DNA from: Panulirus ornatus
Lineage: Eukaryota; Arthropoda; Malacostraca; Decapoda; Palinuridae
Reading direction: 5' to 3'
Assembly: GCF_036320965.1 (NCBI RefSeq)
Contig: NC_092235.1
Coordinates: 28,713,476 to 28,777,475 of the forward strand
DNA: 64,000 nucleotides
The notes below the pieces were generated by a model. The model searched no databases. It was given only the letters and a program-made list of their open reading frames with translations, and was not told where the DNA came from. Made by a program: the position numbers and the translations under genes. Position 1 is the first letter of the stretch. Each line of letters starts with the position of its first letter. Positions 11,773 through 23,700 of this stretch are shown here, piece after piece.

Positions 11773-14700
11773 ATATGAGTGGATGGGCCATTTTTCATCT
11801 GTTTCCTGGCACTACCTTGCTGACGCAGAAAATAGTGATTAAGTGTGATAAATAAGTATTAGACCGTGTTCTAGGAAACTGGAATTCTGAAATCTGGGTC
11901 GCCTCCAGTCCCAAGCTTTCTGGATTCAGTGCTGGTAATTGATTATTTTTTGAGAAATGGTAGAACTGTGGAATATTAGGTAGTTTGAGTTTTGAATGTT
12001 TGAGTTGGGCAGAGGGCAAAATGTTCTGTGATATAAGTATTTTTTTTTTTTTCATATTGGGACATAGGCAACACAAGTGAGTTAATTCCTGTTCCTTGCT
12101 GTATGTCACCTATCCATCAGCTTGTAGATGTTAATTACTTCTTATTCTTTTTGTGTCAAGCTTGTCTACTGCTTCTCTTTTCAATAAGGAAGCATTTAGA
12201 ACAGATGACTGGGCCTTATAGGAAAATTCATCTCTTGGCTCCTTCCTTGTTCTGATTTGAAATTGCATTGATGTAGGATTCTTGGGAAGGATTTCCAGCC
12301 ACCCGACTTAATCACCTTGTGTGATTTACAGGAGATATATGGATACTATTGTTCCCTCATCCCTTTATTTGATGACATAGTTGATTTTGTCAGGTATCTG
12401 ATATTGTCTTGATTTTTTTTTTTTAACAATGACAGGTTTCATCTCTGAATGGATATATGTGGATTACACATTTTCTGAATGTTGCTTTGAAGATTAGGTT
12501 CATTGGGATTTATGGCAGAACTCCAAATCGTGTTAGACCACAACACAGTTCTCCTATGACCCCTTTGAAATATTTTAGATTTTCTTTTTTTGTACTTGAG
12601 TAACTTTTATAAATTTTCGTGGTGAAGTAGGGTTGTGTATGTAGATATTTTCACATATAATATTTGATTGTGGATTAGTGGATGAATTTGAGATGTGACA
12701 AATGATGACACACAGCAGAATGCTTATGTTAGTTTTATTTACAGATGAAGAAGATCATTGGATTTACACCAGCCTTGCTGCAAGTAGTGATGATGGGAGA
12801 ACTAGACATGCCTGTACGTCAAGCTGGTGTCATATATCTAAAGAATATGGTTGCACAGTACTGGAAGGATGCAGAGTATGAGAGTGGTGAACCTATACCA
12901 TTCCACATACATGAACAAGACCGTGCTATGATCAGGGATGCCATTGTAGATGCAGTCGTCCATGCCCCAGACTTAGTAAGGTGAGAATGCTGCATGGTGT
13001 GATGGTGAAAACATTCCTATGCTTAGAGTGAGATGTGTCTGGATTTGAAGATGGGACATAACTTGGTGTATAAGATTGGCTTAAAGTAATGTGGTGTGAT
13101 GATGAGATAGTGGATTTGATATTGAGGTGCGTTACTATAGGTAATGATGGGTATTGTTGCTTTACGTGATGGTAGGACAGTTTTATGTGGATTAGAAAGC
13201 GGTATACAATGCTGGGTGAGAATGTAGTGTATAGGTCATTGGAATCATTATTGGACATTTGTTGGACTTCTTACTCATTTTTTTTAAGACCTAAAGAGTG
13301 AGAAACAAGATCAAAGGATGTTTTGTAAGGTGTGAGGTAATTTAAGGATATTACTGGTTAAGAAAAGTAAAGGGAGAGATGTGTTTTAGCTTTTGTTGAT
13401 GGATATGTAGACCAGTTATGATAATTGTGAAAAACTTCAGTTTTGAGATCTGCATCAGGATTTAAGGAGCATGATTTGTTATAAGGGAAAGGAAAGCTAT
13501 AAGTCTTAAGAGTTAGGTATTAAGTGTTGTAGTAAGAAATATGCCAATTGAAGAATATGAGATAAGGGTTTAAGTGAATTAGCGATATGTGACTAAGGAA
13601 GTGAACACATATGGTTAGGTAGATGGGAACTTTTAATATATCAAGGGAAATGAAGAATGTGTGGGTAGGTGTGAGAGCAATGGAAAATGGAACAAAATTT
13701 TAAAGAATTGTGCAATGTGTGTGAAAATAGATATGATGGAATTAGAAAATTAACACCCTCCATAAAGCATCTCTAACAGTCTACCATATGCTGTCTTTAG
13801 ATCCTTAAATGTCACATACAATCTCTTTTATTTCTCTTAAGTATCTCTCCCACATTCATAGCAAGCACCAGATCTCTACATCCTATTCCTCTCCTGAAAC
13901 CACATTGCTCCTCCCTATTCCATTGTTCTGTGCTTACCACCACTCTCTGAATCATCACTTTCAGATATAATTTACCAGGTACATATATCGGACATATCAT
14001 TCTGTAATGTGAACACTTGCTATTGTCTCCCTTGCCTTAATACATTGGCTCTGTACAGTCATTCTTCTAGTCCTCATGCACCTTAGCATGATCTATACAT
14101 ACATTGGGAATCCTGACTAATCAATCAACAATACAGTCAGCCCCATTGATAAGAAATGCAGCTGCAGTACCATTCATTATGACAGTAAGCAGGATTATGT
14201 TTTGAGAGAGCAAAACAGGGTGTGCTGAAATGGTTTGGAGGAGATGAGTCACGAGAAGCTATCTAAGAGGAAGTAAAAATTTAAGTCTGAACATTCAGGT
14301 GGGTGTCTGGTATGGATAGGATTGAGTGAATTGGAAAGATGTGGCATGAAGTGTTATCAGTATGCTGATCCAGGGTGTATGATGCAGTCACAGAGAACAT
14401 ATAAAGGTCTCAAGGGCTTGGTTGTGGAAGGGGGCTTTGATTTTTTTGATTTATATATAACATGTAGATAATGGATGATAAAAATGAGGCTGTTCATCAT
14501 CTGTTCCTTGCATTGCTTTGCTAATGCAGGAAGCTGCAAACAGGCATGAAGAAAAAAGTCCCAAAGTTGTGTTACTGAACTTTTTTTGCAATTGCTTATA
14601 TTATAAGCAAAACATCACTTTTAGTCAAGCTATATCATCTTTATTAGGTGGAAAGAATTTCAGTGGTTCAGAAAATTTTGCTTCAAGGGAGTCTGTTGTT

Positions 14701-17700
14701 TCCTACTCGTGTGGATTGCAGCCTCAGACCTAGAGGAGTCCTGGGGTTGTATTGTTACAGTATTCGCAAGTGTCAAGCACATAAAGGAATACAATTTTAC
14801 TGGTATATTTTAATGTATGTAGAAATGTCAAGCTGAGATTTTCTGATAAACTATTTTTCCATAATATTGTGATAGATTTGTATCTGTGAATGTGAATTGC
14901 TTCTGTTTGATACTTTGTTTAGGGGCAGGATGAAAAAATGTAATATTTTGTGTGCAGTAAAGAATAGTTTAGAAGTCCATAAAATGATCCATTTCATCAT
15001 TAATATTACAGAGTACAGCTTGCTGTGTGCACATATCATATGGTGAAGCATGACTTCCCAGGCAGATGGACAACCATTGTCGACAAGATCAGTATATATC
15101 TCCAGAACCCAGATACAGGTCTTTGGAATGGTAGTCTTCTCTGTCTCTATCAACTTGTCAAAAACTTTGAGTAAGTCATTTTTGATATTAAACTTATATT
15201 TGTGCAAATGACTGGGAGATGTTTAAAAGAAAGCAGCAGAAGATCAAGAGAAAAGTGCAAGAGTTGAAAAAGAGGGCAAATGAGAGTTGGGGTGAGAGAG
15301 TATCATTAAATTTTTGGGAGGATAAAAAGATGTTTGGGAAGGAGGTAAATAATGTGCATAAGACAAGAGAACAAATTTGAACATCAGTGAAGGGGGCTGG
15401 TGGGGTGGTAATAACAGGTAGCGATGGAGTGAGTATTTTGAAAGTTTCTTGAATGTGTTTGATGATAGAGTGGCAGATAAAGGGTGTTTTGGTCAGAGTG
15501 GTGTGCAAAGTGAGAGGGTCAGGGAGAATAGTTTGGGAAAGAGAGAAGTAGTGAAAGCTTTGCATAAGATGAAATCTGGCAAGGCAGCAGCTTCAGATGA
15601 TATTGCATTGGAATTTATTTAAATATGGGGTGACTGTGTTGTTGATAGGTTGGTGAGGATATTCTCTGTATGTATGGACCATGGTGAAGTACCTGAGGGT
15701 TGACAGAATGCATGCCTCATTCCATTGTATAAAGGCAAAGGGGGTGAGTGTTCAAACTACAGAGGCATGAGTTTGTTGAGTATTTCTGGGAAATTGTATG
15801 GAAGGTTATCAATTGAGAGGGTGAGAGCATGTACAGAGCATCATATTGGGGAAGAGCCATGTGGTTTCAGAAGTGGTAGAGGATGTTTGGATAAGGTTTT
15901 TGCTTTGAAGAATGTATGTGAGAAATACTTAGAAAAACAGATGGACTTGTATGTAGCGTTTATGGATCTGGAGAAGGCATATGATAGAGTTGATAGAGAT
16001 GCTTTGTGAAAGGTTTTACAAGTATATGGTGTGGGAGGTAAGCTGCTAGAAGCACTTAAAAGTTTTTACTGACAATGTAAGGCATATCTGCGAGTAAGAA
16101 GAGAGGAGAGTGATTGGTTCCCAGTGAATGTTAGTTTGTGGCAGGGGTGTGTGATGTCCCCATGGATGCTTAATTTAGTTATGGATGGGGTTAGGGTGGT
16201 GAATGCAAGAGTTTTGGAGAGAGGGGCAAGTATGCAGTCTGTTGAGGATGAGAGGGCTTGGGAAGTGGGTCATTTGTTTGCCAGTGATATGATTCTTTGG
16301 CTGATTCTTGTGAGAAACTGCAGAAGTTGGTGACTGAGTTTGGAAAAGTGTGTGAAAGGAGAAAGTTGAGAGTAGATGTGAATAAGAGCAAGGTCATTAG
16401 ATTCAGTAAGGTTGAGGGACAAGTTAATTGGTATGTAAGTTTGAATGGGGAAACACTGGAGGAAGTGAAGTGTTTTAGATATCTTTGGGGTGGACTTAGC
16501 AGCGGATGGAACCATGGAAGCGGAAGTGAGTCACAGGGTAAGGGAGGGGGCAAAGGTTCTGAGAGCGATGAAGAATGTGTAGGAGGAGAGAACATTATCT
16601 CAGAGAGCAAAAATGGGTATGTTTGAAGGAATAGTGGTTCCAACAATGTTATATGATTGCAAGGCATGGGCTATAGATAGGATTGTACGGAGTAGGGTGG
16701 ATGTTTGGAAATGAAATGTTTGAGGACAATATGTGGTGTGAGTTGGTTTGAGTGAGTAAGTAATGAAAGGGTAAGAGAGATGTATGTAAATGAAAAGATT
16801 GTGTTTGAGAGAGGGCCTGGATGTGGATTAGGGAGCTGTGGTTTTGTTGCATTACACATGACAGCTAGAGATGAAGTGTGAAGGAATGTGACCTTTTTTG
16901 TCTGTTTTCCTGGCGCTACCTCACTGAAGCAGTGAGTAGCAATGCTGTTTCCTGTGGAGCGGGATAGCAACGGGAATGTATGAAGGCAAGCAAGTATGAA
17001 TATGTAAATGTGTATATATGTATATGTCTGTGCATGTGTACGTATATGTTGATATGTATATGGGCATTTATGTTTATATATGTGTATGTGAGTGGATGGG
17101 CCATTCTTCATCTGCATAAACAGTGATTATGTATTATGCTAAAAAAGAATGTTCTTGTCCTTGTGGATTTGGGGGAGAGAATACTACCCGCATATCTTCT
17201 GTGTTGTCGATGGCTGAGGTAACAGGAACTGGAGGCTAGAAATCCTCCCCTCCTGTATTATTACTTTACAAAAGTAGGAACAGAGGAAAGAGCTAAGTGA
17301 GAATATTTTTCTAAGGCCCAGTCATTTGGTCCTTATGCTACTGTGTTAATGTGGGCTTTAGAAATTATTTGATCTGTTTGTATTTTTGACTGAAATGCCT
17401 CCAGATGTGACAGTGCTGTAGTGTGGAAGCACAGATGCTGTGATAGAAAAATTAGTCTTAACAGCCTTGTCCTTAACCACTGTTTGGTCAAGTAGAGGTT
17501 GTCCTTAAGAGTATAGAGTTTAGTGGTCAGGTGGGGTTCCAAGACCATGCTTAAGCATGAAATATTACAATATTTAACAAAGTTGTGTATTTTAAGAAAT
17601 GGAACTTTGCATGTAAGAGAAATTTTGTATCGTGATGTTACCAGTGCTGTACTTTGAATCAGTTCATTGTAGTCTTATTTTTCATTATGTTGTATTTGCA

Positions 17701-20700
17701 GATTTAGAATTCAGATATTAAATGAATAAATTCCAGAATTTGTTGAATATTTGGCTTTGACACTGAATTTTGATAATAGAGATATGTGAGTAAAGTTGGT
17801 TTCTTGATTTTGAGTGATCCTAATATGGAGTGAAATAAATGTGGAAAAATTTTCCATACAAACAGTGGTGTGAGGAGGATTGACTGTGTAAGTAATGATA
17901 AGGTGAGGAGAAAGGTGTGGTAATAAAAAGAGTAAGGTTGAAAGAGTCAAATAGGGTGTATTAAAATGGTTTAGAGCAGAGGTTGACAGATATGATATAC
18001 ATTGGTGTATCTAGGGTATGGCAGGTAGGGCAGGTGCCCTGGGTGCCACTTGAAGGGTTTGCCACTCAACAGGTTTGTTTTTTGACATTTGCAACCCGAT
18101 TGACATTTTTAACAGTTTGGTTTTGTGAGATAAAAAAGAAACTCACCTCCTTTTCAACTTTAGTAATATTTTGCTACCATCAGTTGCATTCTACGTTACA
18201 ATTTTGATCTAATACATCTTTAACTTTGTCTTTAAGAGTTTATATAAGTTTTAATTTGGCCTTAATCTTCAACAGTTTATAATTACACTGTATACATTTT
18301 ACCTCAAAGGCCCAGTCCTCTGTTCTTAACGCTACCTCGCTAACGCGGGAAATGGCGAATAGTTTGAAAGAAAGAAAGAAAAGTATACATTTTTATATAC
18401 ATCCACTGTATGTACATTTTTAATCAAGCCATGGGTGCCATTTCAGTGCTTGCCATAGGTGCTATTTCTCCTAGATATGCCCCTGATGATATATGTGTCA
18501 GGTTGAGGGGACAAGGAAAAGGGAGAGACCAAATTGGTGATGGAAGGATGATATGTAAAAGATTTGGAATGCTTAGGGTCTAAACATACAGAAAGGTGAA
18601 AGTTTTTCATCGTACTGAGTAAATTTTAGTAAGGTGATATGGTATCAGTGGACTGTAGCTGTGGTTTTGGTGAATTATATATGACAGCTAGATTAGATGT
18701 GAGGGAATGAGGCCTTTTCTTCATCTGTTCCTGGCTTTGATTCAGGTAATGGCAAACAGGTGTGAAAGAAATAAAAGAAAAAGGAAGAAGATTAAGATAT
18801 GCAATTATCAAAGCTTGGCAGCAAATTTTAGGGATCCTAGAATGATGACCAGGACTAGAAACTGCAATATGGAAGATAGAGTAAATAAATCTGCAAGAAT
18901 CCTATAGAATATATTAAGTATAAGTTTTTCTTTCCTTGGTCATACTACCAGTGTTAGGGTTTGTGGGTGTGACATCACACATTCATTACTGCTTATCTTG
19001 GAAAGCAGAGATGGGTATATTTGAAGGAATAGTGGTTCCAACAATGTTATATGGTTGCGAGGTGTGGACTATAGATAGAGTTATGCGGAGGAGGGTGAAT
19101 GTGCTGGAAATGAGATGTTTGAGGGCAATATGTGATGTGAGGTGGTTTGATCGAGTAAGTAATGAAAGGATAAGAGAGATGTGTGGTAATAAAAAGAGTG
19201 TGGTTGAGAGAGCAGAAGAGGGTGTTTTGAAATGGTTTGGTCACATGGAGAGAATGAGGAAAAATTGACCAAGATGATATATGTGTCAGAGGTGGAGGGA
19301 ACGAGGAGAAGTGGGAGACCAAATTGGAGGTGGAAAGATGGAGTGAAATAGATTTTGAGTGATTGGGGCCTGAACATGCAGGAGGGTGAAAGGCATGCAA
19401 GGAATAGAGTGAATTGGAACGATGTGGCATACCAGAGTTGTTAATGGATTGAACCAGGGCATGTGAAGCGTCTTGGGTAAAACATGGAAAGTTGTGTGGG
19501 GCCTGGATGTGGAAAGGGAGCTGTGGTTTCGGTGCATTATACATGACAGCTAGAGACTGAGTGTGAATGAATGTGGCCTTTGTTGTCTTTTCCTGGCACT
19601 ACCTCGCGCACATGCGGGGGGAGAGGTTTGTCATTTCATGTGTGGCAGGGTGACAACGGGAATGAATAAGGGCAGACAGTATGAATTATGTACATGGGTA
19701 TATATGTATATGTCTTTGCGGAAGATGAAAGCCGGCAAGGCAGCAGGTTTGGATGGTATTGCAGTGGAATTTATTAAAAAAGGGGGTGACTGTATTATTG
19801 ACTGGTTGGTAAGGTTATTTAATGTATGTATGACTCATGGTGAGGTGCCTGAGGATTGGCGGAATGCTTGCATAGTGCCATTGTACAAAGGCAAAGGGGA
19901 TAAGAGTGAGTGCTCAAATTACAGAGGTATAAGTTTGTTGAGTATTAAATCTATCCCTGGGGATAGGGGAGAAAGAATACTTCCCACGTATTCCCTGCGT
20001 GTCGTAGAAGGCGACTAAAAGGGGAGGGAGCAGGTGGCTGGAAATCCTCCCCTCTCGTTTTTTTTTTTTTTTAATTTTCCAAAAGAAGGAACAGAGAAGG
20101 GGGCCAGGTGAGGATATTCCCTCTAAGGCCCAGTCCTCTGTTCTTAACGCTACCTTGCTAATGCGGGAAATGGCGAATAGTATGAAAGAAAAAAGAAAGA
20201 AGTTTGTTGAGTATTCGTGGTAAATTATATGGGAGGGTATTGATTGAGAGGGTGAAGGCATGTACAGAGCATCAGATTGGGGAAGAGCAGTGTGGTTTCA
20301 GAAGTGGTAGAGGATGTGTGGATCAGGTGTTTGCTTTGAAGAATGTATGTGAGAAATACTTAGAAAAGCAAATGGATTTATATGTAGCATTTATGGATCT
20401 GGAGAAGGCATATGATAGAGTTGATAGAGATGCTCTGTGGAAGGTATTAAGAATATATGGTGTGGGAGGCAAGTTGTTAGAAGCAGTGAAAAGTTTTTAT
20501 CGAGGATGTAAGGCATGTGTACGTGTAGGAAGAGAGGAAAGTGATTGGTTCTCAGCGAATGTAGGTTTGCGGCAGGGGTGTGTGATGTCTCCATGGTTGT
20601 TTAATCTGTTTATGGATGGGGTTGTTAGGGAGGTGAATGCAAGAGTTTTGGAAAGAGGGGCAAGTATGAAGTCTGTTGGGGATGAGAGAGCTTGGGAAGT

Positions 20701-23700
20701 GAGTCAGTTGTTGTTCGCTGATGATACAGCGCTGGTGGCTGATTCATGTGAGAAAATGCAGAAGCTGGTGACTGAGTTTGGTAAAGTGTGTGAAAGAAGA
20801 AAGTTAAGAGTAAATGTGAATAAGAGCAAGGTAATTAGGTACAGTAGGGTTGAGGGTCAAGTCAATTGGGAGGTAAGTTTGAATGTAGAAACACTGGAGG
20901 AAGTAAAGTGTTTTAGATATCTGGGAGTGGATCTGGCAGCAGATGGAACCATGGAAGCGGAAGTGGATCATTGGGTGGGGGAGGGGGCGAAAATCCTGGG
21001 AGCCTTGAAGAATGTGTGGAAGTCGAGAACATTATCTCGGAAAGCAAAAATGGGTATGTTTGAAGTAATAGTGGTTCCAACAATGTTGTATGGTTGCGAG
21101 GCGTGGGCTATGGATAGAGTTGTGCGCAGGAGGATGGATGTGCTGGAAATGAGATGTTTGAGGACAATGTGTGGTGTGAGATGGTTTGATCGAGTAAGTA
21201 ACGTAAGGATAAGAGAGATGTGTGGAAATAAAACGAGCGTGGTTGAGAGAGCAGAAGAGGGTGTTTTGAAATGGTTTGGGCACATGGAGAGAATGAGTGA
21301 GGAAAGATTGACCAAGAGGATATATATGTCGGAGATGGAGGGAACGAGGAGAAGTGGGAGACCAAATTGGAGGTGGAAAGATGGAGTGAAAAAGATTTTG
21401 TGGGATCGGGGCCTGAACATGCAGGAGGGTGAAAGGAGGGCAAGGAGTAGAGTGAATTGGATCGATGTGGTATACCGGGGTTGATGTGCTGTCAGTGGAT
21501 TGAATCAGGGCATGTGAAGCATCTGGGGTAAACCATGGAAAGCTGTGTAGGTATGTATATTTGCGTGTGTGGACGTATGTATATACATGTGTATGGGGGT
21601 GGGTTGGGCCATTTCTTTCGTCTGTTTCCTTGCGCTACCTCGCAAATGCGGGAGACAGCGACAAAGCAAAAAAAAAAAAAAGAAAAAGAAATGTCTGTGT
21701 GTGTGTATACATGTATACGTTGAGATGTATAGGTGTGTATAGGTGCGTGTGTGGACATGTATGTACATACATGTGTATGTGGGTGGGTTGGACCATTCTT
21801 TCGTCTGTTTCCTTGTGCTACCTCGCTAACGCGGGAGACAGCGACAAAGCAGAATAAATATAGATAAATGTGGCAGCATTTTTTCGTGTATGTTACTTGT
21901 GTGTAATGTTTGTTTTGGCACATTTCATTATTTATGTTAGTGTGAATTGATTGATAATAAAAAATGAAAAATATATATATATAGGGGAGAAAGAATACTT
22001 CCCACGTATTCCCTTCGTGTCGTAGAAGGCGACTAAAAGGGGAGGGAGCGGGGGGGCTGGAAGTCCTCCCCTCTTGTTTTTTTTTTTTTTTTAATTTTCC
22101 AAAAAAAGGAACAGAGAAGGGGGCCAGGTGAGGATATTCCCTCAGAGGCCCAGTCCTCTGTTCTTAACGCTACCTTGCTAACGCGGGAAATGGCGAATAG
22201 TTTGAAAGAAAAAAAAGAAAAGAATTGATTTAAATGAGGATCTGTCTTACTTGAAATGAATAGAATTTTGAATTGAAAACCATAAAAACTCCATGGGAGC
22301 TTACTCTCTTGCTGCAGTAGTGCAGTGTCATACTCTCCTGTGACATCTGGAGGGTAACAGAGCTTTTAAACTCCCCTTTTTTTTAATATAGGTGAGGCTT
22401 GGATAACTTTCTTACACCATGGCATTGAAATTTGCTTGATCTTAAATGTGCCAAGTTTAAAAGATTGAGTGAGCAGAAGGTGAGACTGAAAGAAGATTGA
22501 GACATGGAATAAGGTTAGGGCTCATAGTAATATGATTCAAGTGTTGCATGTACAGTTTGATGTGTACATGTTTGTACTGTATGAAGAGGGAATTTTAATT
22601 CCTTGGGCTTCAACACTGGAACACTTTCTGTTATGCTATTTTCATATTTTATGTAGGAAGTCTGCATTTACCATGCCCTCAGTCAATTTGTTCCACACAT
22701 CCATCAGTTATACAAGAAGAACACTTCTTTCTGTCTACTGTTACAAGTTTCATGCTTAATTTCATCTTATGTCCTCTGGTTCCTCTATCCCTATATCTCT
22801 CGAAGAACAGTTTAATGTCCATGTCATTAATTTGTTTTTAAAGCTGAAAGATAAGCTGGTCACCTCACTCCTCTCTCTACTGAGAGGTAAATTTCAGCCA
22901 CTGGCCTTTCCTAGTGGGCCTTCTCAAGTTGCTCTTTGTGCTATGATTTATAAGTTATGGTGACCAGACTTGAGAAGTACATTCTAGAATATTTCCTTTA
23001 CCTATTACTGAAAGTTTTTCATATATTTGCCTGCAGACAGTTTGTCTCTAGCTATTCATCTAATTTGGGACTGTGTTGTCAAGTTATGGAAAATGCCGAC
23101 TTAGAAGTCCTTTGCACACAGAATTTTGAAGCTTACCTCCTGCTAGTTGATAATCTTACTGAGGCCTTTCATTTTGGCCCTTCCTCAATAGTATACATTT
23201 GTATTGGTTGAATTTTCTTTGTCATGTTTCAAACCAACTTTGGAGTCTGCTTGGGTACCCTGGAAAGTTGAAGCAATCCTCCTTATTTTTTACTTCCATT
23301 ATGACTTTAACATCATCCACAGATATATTCAGTTAGAAGTATTATGGAATTTTTGAGAACCTTCTGGTATATTTGCTGTATGTTTTTCATAGTAGCTGGC
23401 ATGGCATCAAAAAAAAACACCCTAGTCATGGGTATTGTGAATGAAAGAAAGAAATAAAGGGTATGAGAAAAGATGAAATTGATGTGATGTTTCTAGACCT
23501 TATTCTCAAAGTTGGAAAGGTTATAGCATCAAGAAAAAAAAGAAGAGAATTCTACAGCTTCACTATTGGAAGATGATATCACTGGTGTCATATAATCAGG
23601 GAAATGATGTAGACTCCCATGAAATAGTTTTTTGGGTTCCTTAAGGAATTGCAATCACAAGTGAACATGTATTATGACTTCCATAAACTGTCAATGACGG

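Larger units (their letters stand above)
17860..18785 (+). mobile_element. Old LINE-A relic split by a DNA transposon
   Basis: RT C-terminus (17860-17999) and its continuation with 3' UTR (18494-18785). The two halves join exactly across the hAT-like element at 18000-18485. Decayed. Confidence 0.75.

Noticed and set aside
12745..12984. ATG at 12745 as an alternative IPO7 start
   Set aside because: It directly follows an AG acceptor and the family sequence is continuous from exon 1; without exon 1 the first conserved helix would be lost.
20204..21484. 426-codon open frame as a host gene
   Set aside because: It is the reverse transcriptase of LINE-A copy L9; the same sequence occurs in many copies in both orientations.
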